Below are positions 8,309-17,455 of a stretch of 64,000 nucleotides of DNA, piece after piece (positions within the stretch are counted from its first letter, which is position 1; each line of letters opens with the position of its first letter). The translations under genes were made by a program, and so were the position numbers. Origin of the DNA: Niabella beijingensis (GTDB lineage: Bacteria; Bacteroidota; Bacteroidia; Chitinophagales; Chitinophagaceae); the NCBI RefSeq assembly GCF_020034665.1, contig NZ_JAIQDI010000002.1, forward strand, positions 62,001 to 126,000, in the 5' to 3' direction. The notes beneath the pieces are model-generated. The model was not told the DNA's origin and did not search any database. It saw only the letters and a program-made list of their open reading frames with translations.

Positions 8309-8974
8309 TTAAAGAAAAAGGGCGATACCGGCACTTAATTCCCGCTGATAATAATTATCGGCCAGCGGCCGGGCGTTGCTCAAACCATATCCATATTGAA
8401 GGTTTAGCGCTATTTTTCCGGAAAACTCAATGCCGCAGACCGCATTAGCGCCCCATGAAAATCTTCTGAAATAACCTCCGTTGCCCGGCTGTACCGCAAC
8501 CGGGGGGTGATCGTTCCAGGTGATCTTCTCTGAAAAAACGGTTCCATTCGCAACCAGTGCGGCATACCGGTTCTTACCTCCGATACCATAACTGATATAA
8601 GGACCCAGACCAATATAAAGATCGGAACGTCCCGCATTTTTCTTTAGCATAAAGTTTAGGGGCAATTCAAAATACATGGGGGCGGCCCTGCCGTTCTTTG
8701 TTAGCAGGTTCTCGTATTTTGTTCCCTTACCCTGCCAGTCAAGCCCCATACGTAAAAAAGCCTGTTCATTCATTGCTATATCCACAATGATACCCATGTG
8801 ATAGCTCATAAGCCAATGATGCTGATCCGGAGCAGTGGCAGTGGTCTTTGGGGCGCTTAGTTTTGAATAGTTGATACCGCCTTTTATCCCGAAACGGGTG
8901 CTGGTGTTTTGTGTGATGCCGGATAGGGGAAAAATCAATAGTATGACGATGGTTAAAATCAGCCTTTGTTGCAT
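8309..8974 (-). CDS. Outer membrane beta-barrel protein (PorT/OMP_b-brl_2-like)
   Basis: The 221-residue protein has a signal peptide (MQQRLILTIVILLIFPLSGITQ) and alternating amphipathic strands. RFGIKGGINYSKL just after the signal is the usual opening of this eight-stranded-barrel family in Bacteroidota, and the last strand ends in aromatic or hydrophobic residues (ELSAGIALFL). It is probably an outer membrane protein of unknown role. It is convergent with the small gene at 8030, which ends 24 bases away. Confidence 0.8.
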   Translation of the reverse strand: MQQRLILTIVILLIFPLSGITQNTSTRFGIKGGINYSKLSAPKTTATAPDQHHWLMSYHMGIIVDIAMNEQAFLRMGLDWQGKGTKYENLLTKNGRAAPMYFELPLNFMLKKNAGRSDLYIGLGPYISYGIGGKNRYAALVANGTVFSEKITWNDHPPVAVQPGNGGYFRRFSWGANAVCGIEFSGKIALNLQYGYGLSNARPLADNYYQRELSAGIALFL

Positions 8975-9157
8975 TACTTCACGGGTTTACTGTTTTTCAA
9001 TCAGATTGGCGGCTCATAGTATCACAAAATGCTGCCGGTGCAACAAAAATAAAGAATATCTCCGTATTACCCCGCTGATCGCGTAGTTCGCGGGACACAA
9101 ATCGTACAATTCATTATTTTTGCATATCTGTTTCTAAATCCTGAATGACGCAGCGCT

Positions 9158-10288
9158 ATGATAAAAACATTGTTCCGCCCTTTTATTTTGATGATACTCT
9201 TCTGTTGCTTCCTTTTTGCCTGTAATAAAAAGAATGAAACACCGGGCAATATTTACAGTACCGTAAATTGGGATGCATTGAGTGCAAATGCTTATTTTAC
9301 ATTGGCCATCAGAGGCGATCGCTCCCTGTGGGCAGCAGGTACCAACAATTATGGGCAGCTGGGTGGCAGCATCGCAGGTCGCGATTCGAATTTTAAACGG
9401 ATAACGGAACATGTAAGCCTAGCGCGGGCCGGTTATTTTCATACGCTGGTATTAAAGACGGATGGCTCTTTATGGGGAATGGGGAGAAGCGATTCGGGGC
9501 AGCTGGGTAATGTACAGGGAAGTAAAACAAAGATACCGGTAAAGATCACCGGCGACGTGCTATCCATGTCGGGCGGAGCCGCTCATACGCTGATATTAAA
9601 AAAAGACGGAACGGTTTGGGCCACCGGCGGAAATTTTTACGGTCAATTAGGCGACGGTACCGGAATTTCCAGGAACACTCCGGTGCAGGTTGCAACAGGC
9701 GTGAAACAGCTGGCTGCTGGAAGAGACTTTAGTTTGATTGTGAAAACCGATGGCAGCCTGTGGGCGGCGGGGCGCAATAATTACGGCCAATTGGGAGACG
9801 GAACATTAGACAATAAAAGAACATTCGTGAAAGTTATGGACAATGTAGCGGTAGTTGCAGCAGAATCATTTCATTCGCTGATATTAAAAACGGATGGCTC
9901 TTTGTGGGGGAGCGGGCAGAATTTATATGGCCAGTTGGGAGATGGGACCAAGGAGAACCGGCCGAGTCCCATACGGCTTGCCGGCAATGTCGCTGCAATA
10001 GCTGCTGGCGCCTATCATAGCCTGATCCTGAAAAAAGACGGATCACTATGGACAACAGGAAGAAATAATTATGGTCAGTGTGGAACCGGATCCGCAGAAC
10101 CGGCATTGGTAACACCCGTGCAGATCGCATCTGAGGTTATGGCCATTGCGGCAGGGCATTATCATTCGGTGTTCTTAAAAAAAGACGGAATGGTTTTTTC
10201 TGCAGGCCGTAATGCTTCCGGGGAACTGGGGTTGGGGAACACTGAAAATGCCAGCCAGCCCGTTCCTGCTTTCTCCCTGGTCCGGTAA
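9158..10288 (+). CDS. RCC1-repeat lipoprotein
   Basis: The 376-residue product has a lipoprotein signal with the lipobox LFAC, then seven RCC1-type repeats of about 48-50 residues. Each repeat contains a near-identical core of the type LILKTDGSLWGxGxNxYGQLGDGT. Seven blades are what is expected for a closed beta-propeller. In bacteria such alpha-tubulin-suppressor-like proteins are secreted or surface proteins without a known general activity. The lipid anchor and the lack of other domains suggest a protein-binding scaffold on a membrane surface. It is a single gene on the plus strand between an OMP and parE. Confidence 0.88.
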   Translation: MIKTLFRPFILMILFCCFLFACNKKNETPGNIYSTVNWDALSANAYFTLAIRGDRSLWAAGTNNYGQLGGSIAGRDSNFKRITEHVSLARAGYFHTLVLKTDGSLWGMGRSDSGQLGNVQGSKTKIPVKITGDVLSMSGGAAHTLILKKDGTVWATGGNFYGQLGDGTGISRNTPVQVATGVKQLAAGRDFSLIVKTDGSLWAAGRNNYGQLGDGTLDNKRTFVKVMDNVAVVAAESFHSLILKTDGSLWGSGQNLYGQLGDGTKENRPSPIRLAGNVAAIAAGAYHSLILKKDGSLWTTGRNNYGQCGTGSAEPALVTPVQIASEVMAIAAGHYHSVFLKKDGMVFSAGRNASGELGLGNTENASQPVPAFSLVR

Positions 10289-10349
10289 ATAACAAAACCT
10301 GCGGGAATATGGCCGGAAAATATAGATTATAATTATCCCAAAATATTTT

Positions 10350-10357
10350 TACTTTTG
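10350..10357 (+). promoter_or_regulatory. Candidate -7 box of parE
   Basis: TACTTTTG matches TAnnTTTG, 64 bases upstream of the parE ATG. No consensus TTTG is present at the expected -33 position. Confidence 0.4.
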
Positions 10358-10421
10358 AACGTTTCATTTAAGGGCGGAACCTTCCGCCGGATAGGACAAG
10401 TATATAAAAAGGATTTGATTC

Positions 10422-12329
10422 ATGGCAAAAGAAACCGTAGTACCAAAGACAGGAGCAACGTACGATGAAGACAGTATAAAAAGCCTGGACTGGAAGGAGC
10501 ACATCCGCCTGCGTCCGGGAATGTATATCGGAAAACTGGGCGATGGCAGCAGCCCGGATGATGGGATTTACGTGCTGGTAAAAGAAGTAATGGATAACTG
10601 TATTGACGAATACATGATGGGGTACGGAAAAACGATCGAACTGACCATCAAGGACAATACGGTAACTGTAAGGGATTATGGACGTGGTATACCACTGGGA
10701 AAGGTGGTGGATGTAGTAAGCAAGATCAATACCGGCGCCAAATATGATAGTCGCGCCTTTCAGAAATCAGTAGGGTTGAACGGTGTGGGTACAAAAGCGG
10801 TCAACGCACTCAGCAACTATTTTAAAGTGGTGGCTGTCCGGGACGGGAAAGATAAGACTGCCGAATTTGAGCGCGGAGTGCTGGTAAAAGAAAGTAAGGA
10901 ATCCAAAACAGGCGAGGACAATGGCACCCTTGTTACTTTTATTCCGGATGATACTATTTTCAAAAACTTTAAGTTTCACCCGGAGTTCCTGGAGAACCTG
11001 ATCTGGAATTATTGTTTCCTGAATGCAGGACTAAAGATCCTGTTCAATGGCAAAACCTATGTCAGCCGCAACGGATTGCTGGATCTGCTGCAACGCAAGA
11101 CCAATGAAGATGAGATCCGGTATCCGATCATCCATTTAAAAGGGGAGGATATTGAAATGGCGCTGACCCATGGAAATGATTACGGAGAGGAGCTGTACAG
11201 CTTTGTAAACGGGCAGCATACCACACAGGGCGGAACCCATCAGCAGGCATTCCGGGAAGCGTTTGTAAAAACCATCCGCGAATTTTATAAAAAGGATTAT
11301 GATGCGTCTGATATCCGCGGAGCCATCGTAGGCGCCGTTGCTGTAAGGGTGGTGGAGCCGGTATTTGAGAGCCAGACAAAAACCAAACTGGGCTCCCAGA
11401 ATGTGGATATCAACGGCCCCAGCATGAAACAGTTTGTCGGCGACTTTATGTCGAGGGAGCTGGATAACTATCTTCACAAAAATCCCTCAACGGCAGAAGC
11501 ATTAAAAAAACGGATCGAGCAAAGCGAACGGGAACGTAAGGACCTGGCAGGCATTAAAAAGCTGGCCAATGAACGTGCAAAAAAAGCAAACCTGCACAAC
11601 CGCAAGCTCCGGGATTGCCGGGTTCACTTAAACGAGGATCCTCCCTCCAAAGGAAAAGAAGAATTTATTTCAAAGCAGAACGAAACCACCATATTTATTA
11701 CAGAGGGGGACAGTGCCAGCGGATCCATCACAAAGGCCCGGAACGTGGAAACCCAGGCTGTATTCAGTTTACGGGGTAAACCGCTGAACAGTTTTGGTCT
11801 CACAAAAAAAGTAGTGTATGAAAATGAGGAATTCAACCTGTTGCAGCATGCACTGAATATTGAGGAAGGAATGGACGGGCTGCGGTTTAATAATATTGTT
11901 ATTGCTACCGATGCCGATGTGGACGGGATGCACATACGCCTGCTGATCATGACCTTTTTCCTGCAGTTCTTTCCCGAGCTGGTAAAACAGGAGAAAGTGT
12001 ATGTACTGGAAACGCCGTTGTTCCGGGTAAGGGATAAAAAGGAAACCATCTATTGCTACAGCGAAATGGAAAAAAGAGCGGCGATAAAGAAATTGTCCGG
12101 AAAACCGGAAGTAACCCGCTTTAAGGGGCTGGGTGAGATCAGTCCGGATGAATTTTCCCAGTTCATTTCCGGCGATATGCGTAAACAACTGATGCGCCTG
12201 GAACAGGGAGACCATATCCAGCAACTGCTGGAATATTATATGGGTAAAAATACAATGGATCGCCAGGAATTTATTATTGATAACCTGGTGGTGGAGATCG
12301 ACGAGGCAGAAGAGGAAGCTGCTGCCTGA
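10422..12329 (+). CDS. parE: DNA topoisomerase IV subunit B (ParE), GyrB family
   Basis: The 635-residue type IIA topoisomerase ATPase subunit has the GHKL ATP site ([35 protein letters not shown]), the transducer QTKTKLGS motif and the TOPRIM residues EGDSASGS and [10 protein letters not shown]. The length of about 635 and the wording around [10 protein letters not shown] favour ParE over GyrB. GyrB and ParE are paralogues, and a phylogeny would settle this. The partner parC is not adjacent in the window; a 16-bp-stem terminator follows directly, so parE is probably transcribed alone. Confidence 0.87.
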   Translation: MAKETVVPKTGATYDEDSIKSLDWKEHIRLRPGMYIGKLGDGSSPDDGIYVLVKEVMDNCIDEYMMGYGKTIELTIKDNTVTVRDYGRGIPLGKVVDVVSKINTGAKYDSRAFQKSVGLNGVGTKAVNALSNYFKVVAVRDGKDKTAEFERGVLVKESKESKTGEDNGTLVTFIPDDTIFKNFKFHPEFLENLIWNYCFLNAGLKILFNGKTYVSRNGLLDLLQRKTNEDEIRYPIIHLKGEDIEMALTHGNDYGEELYSFVNGQHTTQGGTHQQAFREAFVKTIREFYKKDYDASDIRGAIVGAVAVRVVEPVFESQTKTKLGSQNVDINGPSMKQFVGDFMSRELDNYLHKNPSTAEALKKRIEQSERERKDLAGIKKLANERAKKANLHNRKLRDCRVHLNEDPPSKGKEEFISKQNETTIFITEGDSASGSITKARNVETQAVFSLRGKPLNSFGLTKKVVYENEEFNLLQHALNIEEGMDGLRFNNIVIATDADVDGMHIRLLIMTFFLQFFPELVKQEKVYVLETPLFRVRDKKETIYCYSEMEKRAAIKKLSGKPEVTRFKGLGEISPDEFSQFISGDMRKQLMRLEQGDHIQQLLEYYMGKNTMDRQEFIIDNLVVEIDEAEEEAAA

Positions 12330-12336
12330 CACGGAA

Positions 12337-12383
12337 GCTCCGTTTATCCGGTCATCCCGCACCGGATAAACGGAGCATTGTTT
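12337..12383. terminator. Strong bidirectional terminator between parE and the convergent gene
   Basis: A perfect 16-bp stem (12337-12352 with 12361-12376) closes an 8-base loop and is followed by ATTGTTTTTA on the plus side. It sits exactly between the stops of two convergent genes (12329 and 12384). Confidence 0.85.
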
Positions 12384-12830
12384 TTACATGATCTCCCGTT
12401 TAAACCGGTGGGAGGCCGTTACGTTTCCGTTTGCATTCAGGATCAGCCGGAGCATCCGGGTCTTTTCGTAGAGAACAATGTCATACTGGATGCCGTTCGC
12501 ATCCGATAGTTCGGTAATACCATATATTTCGGCATGCGCATATTTTTTATTTACCGTATTAAGAATAGCAGGCGGCAGCCCTTTTTTGTAATAGCGGATC
12601 GTGCGGATCAGGTTGCCGTTATAATCCAGCGCTACACGGAGCCGGATGCCTTCTGCCTGAAAATTTGCTTCGCAAAAGTCGCCGGTATATCTCCATTGAA
12701 CGTCCTGCGCAGCGGTGAATAACCGGTTAAATGTCTTCAAAACTTTTTCATTAACCGGAGGGTAATTGTTTGCAGCCTGCGCTACCAGCGATGTCAGGAA
12801 CAGGGCCATAATGATGGTATATGATTTCAT
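12384..12830 (-). CDS. Secreted hypothetical protein (beta-lactamase-inhibitor-like/PepSY-like fold possible)
   Basis: I start at ATG 12830 because it gives a textbook signal peptide (MKSYTIIMALFLTSLVAQAA). The upstream extension of the open frame has no such feature. The mature protein of about 128 residues contains two strand-rich units around VNEKVLKTFNRLFTAAQDVQW and PPAILNTVNKKY, reminiscent of small periplasmic PepSY-like proteins of Bacteroidota (tentative). No catalytic motif is visible. It is convergent with parE and shares its terminator. Confidence 0.7.
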   Translation of the reverse strand: MKSYTIIMALFLTSLVAQAANNYPPVNEKVLKTFNRLFTAAQDVQWRYTGDFCEANFQAEGIRLRVALDYNGNLIRTIRYYKKGLPPAILNTVNKKYAHAEIYGITELSDANGIQYDIVLYEKTRMLRLILNANGNVTASHRFKREIM

Positions 12831-13017
12831 GATAAATGATTTTAAAGATTTACAGAATTGTACGGGCAGTATATTGCCGGGTAAGCTGAGGTTTCCGGCT
12901 GCTGCGAATATCAGCGGGCGGGAACCGGAATGTGATGTGGATTGCCGTTGCATATTGTTGTTTATTTTCAACAAAGATGCTATGGCAGCAGTGCCATAAA
13001 ATTGTACAGATCGGAAC

Positions 13018-13848
13018 TCAGCTGATTTCGGGCGTGAGGATAAGCGGTGCAGGTGCCGCTAAAAAGCCGGAGGGGGTGGTTCCGGTAAAGGATTTGAATG
13101 CTTTGATAAAATGAGCCTGGTCGAAATAGCCGCATTCATAGGCAATAGAAGTAAGTGACTGGGAATTCTGTTCCAGGAGCTTCAGGCTGTTTTGAAACCG
13201 GTCGATCTGCATATAAAGCTTGGGCGACAAGCCGGTATACTGAACGAACAGTTTTTGAAGATAGCGGGAAGAGATCCCGAATTTTTCAGCAACATGTTGA
13301 ATGTTGTTCCAAAAATCCTCCCGTTTAAATTCACGGATCACGCCATCCAGCAGGAGGATATGGCGCTTCTGCTTTTCATAGCCGTGTATCCTTTTTATAA
13401 AAAAGGAATCGAATGCCTGAAGACGTTCTTGGAGTGTTGTTTTGTTCAACAGCTCTTCATACAGGTATTGTATGGGATTGCCCAGTACCTGGTACAGGTC
13501 ACTTACCTGGTCGTTAAAAAGATGCATCTCCTCCCGTAAAAAAAGCGCTGCTGTATGCGGATAAAAGCGCACTCCCATCATACACCCGGGACCATCGCAA
13601 AAGTAGGTGAGCGGTTCGATGATCTGTCCCCATAATTCAATAGGCGGATTTAACCGGATGCCGTTTTTGTTGCGCACGTACCAGTTGCCGCCGCCAAGGC
13701 GGATCATGATCTCAACACAGCCGCTGGCATATGCCTTTTTTTCGAACAACTCACTGCCATCCGTTTCAATGATGTAGTAGTTTTCAATAAAAGGCCTTAA
13801 CGGCAGTGCCGGCAAAAACTCCTGGTATCGCGTTTCTTTTTGATCCAT
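13018..13848 (-). CDS. AraC-family transcriptional regulator with DUF6597-like N-terminal domain
   Basis: Starting at ATG 13848 (MDQKETRYQEFLP) gives 276 residues. The N-terminal half (PLRPFIENYYIIETDG through GVRFYPHTAALFLREEMHLFNDQVSDL) resembles the DUF6597 sensory domain common in AraC regulators of Bacteroidota. The C-terminal 100 residues carry two helix-turn-helix units: VAEKFGISSRYLQKLFVQYTGLSPKLY and LTSIAYECGYFDQAHFIKAFKSFTGTTPSGF. The ligand is unknown. The thioesterase-like gene lies 76 bases upstream on the same strand and may be co-transcribed. Confidence 0.87.
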   Translation of the reverse strand: MDQKETRYQEFLPALPLRPFIENYYIIETDGSELFEKKAYASGCVEIMIRLGGGNWYVRNKNGIRLNPPIELWGQIIEPLTYFCDGPGCMMGVRFYPHTAALFLREEMHLFNDQVSDLYQVLGNPIQYLYEELLNKTTLQERLQAFDSFFIKRIHGYEKQKRHILLLDGVIREFKREDFWNNIQHVAEKFGISSRYLQKLFVQYTGLSPKLYMQIDRFQNSLKLLEQNSQSLTSIAYECGYFDQAHFIKAFKSFTGTTPSGFLAAPAPLILTPEIS

Positions 13849-13924
13849 GAATTGTAAAGTTAAAAAGATCCGCGATTCTGAATTGTAAAAAACGGAACAG
13901 TACCGGGTCTCCGGCGGATCATAA

Positions 13925-14368
13925 TCATCCGGATGCAGGAAATTCCAGTTTCCGTAATGCGGCTTCCGGAAGGGGGGCGATTTTTCGCAGGGTGTAATCA
14001 AAGCAGACCATCCCTGTTTTTGCAAAGACAACAGGGAGCTTTTTACCATCCGTTTCTTTTTCGACCCGGTAATACAGATCAAACCCTGCCCGCTGGAAAT
14101 CACCGGCAGTTACCGATACCAGGAGCGCATCACCCATAAAGGCTTCATTCTTAAACTCAATAGCGGCGTCGGCCATGATCAGTCCCACACCTTCCATTGA
14201 AAACTCGGTGTACCCCAACCTCCGCAGGAACTGCACCCGGGCTTCATGGATCATTCCCAGCAGGGCATCGTTACCTGCATGACCTCCATAGTTGATATCC
14301 GTAACCCGCACGGGTATGATACAGGAAAAATGAAACGTTTCCGGCAATTGGATCTTGATCCTTGGCAT
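13925..14368 (-). CDS. Acyl-CoA thioesterase, 4HBT/hotdog superfamily
   Basis: The 147-residue protein from ATG 14368 (MPRIKIQLPETFHFSC) has the hotdog pattern: a beta strand, then RVTDINYGGHAGNDALLGMIHEARVQFLRRLGY, in which D and the YGGHAGN segment replace the usual D-x-N-GH of 4-hydroxybenzoyl-CoA thioesterases. The later strands (AAIEFKNEAFMGDALLVSV, VVFAKTGMVCFDYTLRKIAPLP) fit the family. It probably cleaves an acyl-CoA in the cytosol; the substrate is unknown. It lies upstream of the AraC gene in the same direction. Confidence 0.8.
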   Translation of the reverse strand: MPRIKIQLPETFHFSCIIPVRVTDINYGGHAGNDALLGMIHEARVQFLRRLGYTEFSMEGVGLIMADAAIEFKNEAFMGDALLVSVTAGDFQRAGFDLYYRVEKETDGKKLPVVFAKTGMVCFDYTLRKIAPLPEAALRKLEFPASG

Positions 14369-14393
14369 AGTATAGATTTTAAAGCGGTGCTGA

Positions 14394-14732
14394 TCAGAAT
14401 TCTTCAATCACCGAGGTTCCTTCAGATTGGTCTCCGCTGGTCCACTGCCATACTTCATGCAGTCTTATTTTTCCGCCGGGAAGCTGTTCCGGGGTTGATC
14501 TGCATCGTCCTGTCATCAGTTGGCCCTTCTCATTCACCTGGTGATAACATAGCTGAATGACGCCCTCTTCATTCACGAGCCCCATCAGATGGCCTTTTAC
14601 AACAGACCCCCCGGAATAGGATGCGGTAACAATAGCTCCTTCCTGGGTATAATGGAAGATGGTATCCGGTGAGGTCTCGCTGTTTTCCGAAATCCGGACA
14701 GGCCTGAATTTTTTATTGTGATAATTGATCAT
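14394..14732 (-). CDS. Small conserved protein of the family often labelled 'N-acetylglutamate synthase' in Bacteroidota
   Basis: From ATG 14732 (MINYHNKKFRPVRISENSE) the product is 112 residues. I recognise the pattern FHYTQEGAIVTASYSGG, a YHQVNEKGQLMTGRCRSTPE segment and RLHEVWQWTSGDQSEGTSVIEE from a small family that is widespread in Chitinophagaceae and Firmicutes. The common name in databases is not supported by any acetyltransferase motif that I can see, so I would leave the function unknown. The mid-frame extension up to 15014 overlaps the anti-sigma gene and is not coding. Confidence 0.75.
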   Translation of the reverse strand: MINYHNKKFRPVRISENSETSPDTIFHYTQEGAIVTASYSGGSVVKGHLMGLVNEEGVIQLCYHQVNEKGQLMTGRCRSTPEQLPGGKIRLHEVWQWTSGDQSEGTSVIEEF

Positions 14733-14826
14733 TTTTAACTGAAACGGCAATAGTGCTTCGAAAATAGGAATAAAAAAAGTCTTACCGGCTGATAAGACTT
14801 TATAATGATTTCTAAACCCGGGTTGG

Positions 14827-15666
14827 TTATAAACCGGTATTCTCTGATTTTGCCAGTTCCAGCAGATCCAGGAAATTATCCGGTGTGGCTGCCACCGGGG
14901 CCTTTGCCATTTCCTTCTGCCATTGCTCGATCTGGTAATTGCAGTCGCCGCTGGCCGTTTCCCCTGCCACACAGTCTGCCATATTGCCCAGTTTCTTCGA
15001 CATCCGCACCACATTGCCGTCTTCGGTCATAAGCATGATATAACGGCCCTGGATGGCTTTGTTCTTTTCCACTGTAGTGGTGTAAGTATTGCCCGAGGCT
15101 GTTTTTATCTGTGCCGGCTTTACGGGTGTTTCGTTCATCGCCAGGTTGTTGCCGGAATGTGGTTTTGCGGCAGGTTCAACTCTGGGTTGCTGGATGGCCA
15201 GCTGCGATTTACTGGAGTCCTCCTTTCCGGGAAACAACTGGGAGAAAATGTGCTTGGAGTCCTTATTGGATTTTTCAACCAGGTGAAAAACGGTAAATCC
15301 CAGCAGGCCTGCAATACAGGCAGCTACTGCGTACTTCGACCAGTTGAAAAGGCCTTTTTTTACAGGAGCAGGTTTTGCCGCAGGCTGTACAGCTCCCAGT
15401 TTTGCTTCAATTTCATTCCAGGCGGCTGCCGGAGGCGCAATTTCAAGGTTGCCCAGTCTTCCGGCAATATTGCTGAAGGACTGTTCTTCTTCCAGGTGTG
15501 TAAGAATGCCTTCCCACACAAAGGCAGGGGGGGGCGTTTCCAGCGCCTGTAATTTTTGTCTCAGGGGGTGCAGGTCCTGTATCGCATCCAACTCGCCAGC
15601 AATGTTTTTCCATGCTTCAGCCGGAGGTGTTACCTGATAATCATATAATTTATGTTGGCTGTTCAT
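14827..15666 (-). CDS. Single-pass membrane protein, probable anti-sigma factor partner of the ECF sigma factor
   Basis: The 279-residue protein overlaps the ECF sigma gene by 17 bases, the usual layout for a cognate anti-sigma factor. The N-terminal (probably cytoplasmic) part has three copies of a PPxxxWxxIxxxL motif with tryptophans at 19, 51 and 83, exactly 32 residues apart. A transmembrane helix follows at about 111-129 (YAVAACIAGLLGFTVFHLV), then a low-complexity periplasmic segment and a domain with GRYIMLMTEDGNVVRMSKKLG and two cysteines. No classical zinc-finger HxxxCxxC is visible, so the anti-sigma role is inferred from position and topology. Confidence 0.8.
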   Translation of the reverse strand: MNSQHKLYDYQVTPPAEAWKNIAGELDAIQDLHPLRQKLQALETPPPAFVWEGILTHLEEEQSFSNIAGRLGNLEIAPPAAAWNEIEAKLGAVQPAAKPAPVKKGLFNWSKYAVAACIAGLLGFTVFHLVEKSNKDSKHIFSQLFPGKEDSSKSQLAIQQPRVEPAAKPHSGNNLAMNETPVKPAQIKTASGNTYTTTVEKNKAIQGRYIMLMTEDGNVVRMSKKLGNMADCVAGETASGDCNYQIEQWQKEMAKAPVAATPDNFLDLLELAKSENTGL

Positions 15667-16243
15667 TGCTTACTGTATCCTTTTTATCTTTATTCTCAAT
15701 GTATTTTTTAACCAGGTCCTGTAAAATCGCCTTTGCGCGTGAAAGCTGCGATTTACTGGTCCCTTCACTGATGCCGAGCATGTCGCCGATCTCCTTATGT
15801 GAATAGCCCTCCACCACGTACATGTTGAACACGGTCCGGTAACCAGGTGATAATTGGGTGATCAGTTGTAAAATATCCTTTTCAGCTAGTTCGTCCAATA
15901 CAGATACATATTTCCCTTCGATAGTATTCTCTTCCTTTTCTGTTACCGGTTGCAGGTATTTTTTCCTCCTGAAATGTTCAATGGCGGTATTTACAAAAAT
16001 ACGGCGTACCCATCCTTCGAAGGAGCCATCACCGCGGAAGCTTTCCAGCTTTTTGTAAACCTTGATAAACGCGTCCTGCAATATATCCTGTGCTTCTTCA
16101 GCATTGGATGCATAACGCAGGCAAACAGCGTACATTTTGGGAGAAAAACGGCGGTAAAGCTCTTCCTGCATCCTTCGATCGCCATCAATACATCCTTTTA
16201 TTAAGTCGTTATCCGGTATGATATGGTTGCTTTCTGTATTCAA
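15650..16243 (-). CDS. RNA polymerase sigma factor, ECF (sigma-70) subfamily
   Basis: The 197-residue product has sigma region 2 (ALYRRF-like start, EEAQDILQDAFIKVYKKL, GWVRRIFVNTAIEHFRRKK) and region 4 (LSPGYRTVFNMYVVEGYSHKEIGDMLGISEGTSKSQLSRAK). It therefore should direct RNA polymerase to a small regulon and be held inactive by the membrane protein encoded just downstream. The start is a TTG at 16243 (MNTESNHIIPDN); an in-frame stop lies just upstream and no ATG is available before residue 25. The two genes are translationally coupled by a 17-base overlap. Confidence 0.93.
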   Translation of the reverse strand: MNTESNHIIPDNDLIKGCIDGDRRMQEELYRRFSPKMYAVCLRYASNAEEAQDILQDAFIKVYKKLESFRGDGSFEGWVRRIFVNTAIEHFRRKKYLQPVTEKEENTIEGKYVSVLDELAEKDILQLITQLSPGYRTVFNMYVVEGYSHKEIGDMLGISEGTSKSQLSRAKAILQDLVKKYIENKDKKDTVSNEQPT

Positions 16244-16319
16244 ATTTATCTAAATTTAATTGACATATGGATCTGTTAACAAATTAACGGGGATTTTTTT
16301 TGAACCCCTGTTAAATCTG

Positions 16320-16910
16320 TCAGCTTCCAACGGAAAGATGCGTCAAATATACCACCAGTTTTTTAACTGCTTTCTTGCGGTGACTAAATTCCTGTTTTTC
16401 TTCCAGGCTCATCTGGCCAAAGGTCCGGTCGCTGCCGTCCGGGATAAAAACCGGGTCATAGCCAAAACCACCGTTACCCAGTGGGGCGGTGGCGATCGTT
16501 CCTTCGCAAATGCCTTCAAAAAGCTGCTCTTCATTGTTGATTATTAATGAAATAACAGTTTTGAAACGGGCCCTCCGGTTTTCTTTGTCCTGTAACAAAG
16601 CGAGTAATTTTTCCGTGTTGGAAGCATATTCCGGTTCATTGTCTGCAAAGCGGGCGCTCCGTACTCCTGGTGCTCCGTCCAGCGCTTCGGTTTCCAGGCC
16701 ACTATCCTCACTGAAACAATTTTTCCCGGTGAGGCGATAAATGACGGTAGATTTCTCCGTAGCATTTGCTTCCAGGGTAGGGTGAGGTTCGGGAATGTCT
16801 TTTAAGATGCCGGCTTCCTTAAGGCTGATAATCGAGAAACCCTCCGGCAGGGCCTGCCGGATCTCGCGTACCTTGTTTTCATTATTGGTGGCGAAAATTA
16901 ATTCGGTCAT
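16320..16910 (-). CDS. rdgB: XTP/dITP diphosphatase (non-canonical purine NTP pyrophosphatase)
   Basis: The 196-residue HAM1/RdgB-family enzyme hydrolyses dITP, XTP and related deaminated nucleotides to the monophosphate, keeping them out of nucleic acids. The substrate motif TNNENKVREI at the N terminus, SEDSGLETEALDGAPGVRSARFA in the middle and GGFGYDPVFIPDG towards the C terminus are all present. It overlaps the upstream gene by four bases (ATGA), so the two are probably translated as a coupled pair. Confidence 0.95.
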   Translation of the reverse strand: MTELIFATNNENKVREIRQALPEGFSIISLKEAGILKDIPEPHPTLEANATEKSTVIYRLTGKNCFSEDSGLETEALDGAPGVRSARFADNEPEYASNTEKLLALLQDKENRRARFKTVISLIINNEEQLFEGICEGTIATAPLGNGGFGYDPVFIPDGSDRTFGQMSLEEKQEFSHRKKAVKKLVVYLTHLSVGS

Positions 16911-17455
16911 ATGTTAAAGATTTTTTTGAGACTGGCCCAGAGCTGGGTCTTTGCAGCCTTATCGTCTTTGAGTTCATGCAACGCCGGGGCATGCATGATG
17001 ACGAGTTCGGTGTAATGCTGCACCTGGTAGGGAGGGGTTTCGAAAGGGAAACCAAAAGCCGCGGCGGTGGTCCCGAAAAGGAGCACGGTGCGGCTCTGAA
17101 AATGCTCCAGCAATTCCTGGTGCCCGGCATCCGGGTAGTTATTGCGGTTGATGATCACCACATCATTGGGCGTGAGCCGGCAGGCGTTGAGCAGCTGTGA
17201 AAGAAATTGAAACGAGGTATCCGGCAGGTGCAGATCTCCCGGGTAGTGCACCACCACCAGGATATTCTTTTTATTCCCCCCCAGCGATTTCCATTCGGGT
17301 GCCGCCATTGTTACCGGCGCGTTTCCGGGGGGAACCACCACAGCAGGCTCCGGCTGAACAGCAGGCGGGGCCTGGGTTCCGGGATCCATCGACAGGGATT
17401 TCGGGTACAGCCGGGCCACCAGCTGGGGTGACAGATCAATTTTATTCAGACTCAT
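16907..17455 (-). CDS. Conserved hypothetical protein coupled to rdgB
   Basis: From ATG 17455 (MSLNKIDLSPQLVARLYP) the protein has 182 residues; an earlier start at 17476 is possible. After a Pro/Ala-rich linker (about residues 25-55), the C-terminal 120 residues form an alpha/beta-like domain with strands ILVVVHYPGD, DVVIINRNN and TVLLFGTTAAAFGFP. I do not recognise the family. The ATGA overlap with rdgB suggests a shared role or at least co-expression in nucleotide or DNA metabolism, but this is only a guess from position. Confidence 0.7.
   Translation of the reverse strand: MSLNKIDLSPQLVARLYPKSLSMDPGTQAPPAVQPEPAVVVPPGNAPVTMAAPEWKSLGGNKKNILVVVHYPGDLHLPDTSFQFLSQLLNACRLTPNDVVIINRNNYPDAGHQELLEHFQSRTVLLFGTTAAAFGFPFETPPYQVQHYTELVIMHAPALHELKDDKAAKTQLWASLKKIFNI

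Noticed and set aside
13849..14103. N-terminal extension of the AraC regulator to a 361-residue protein
   Set aside because: It overlaps the thioesterase gene on the same strand and lacks family similarity; ATG 13848 gives the expected start.
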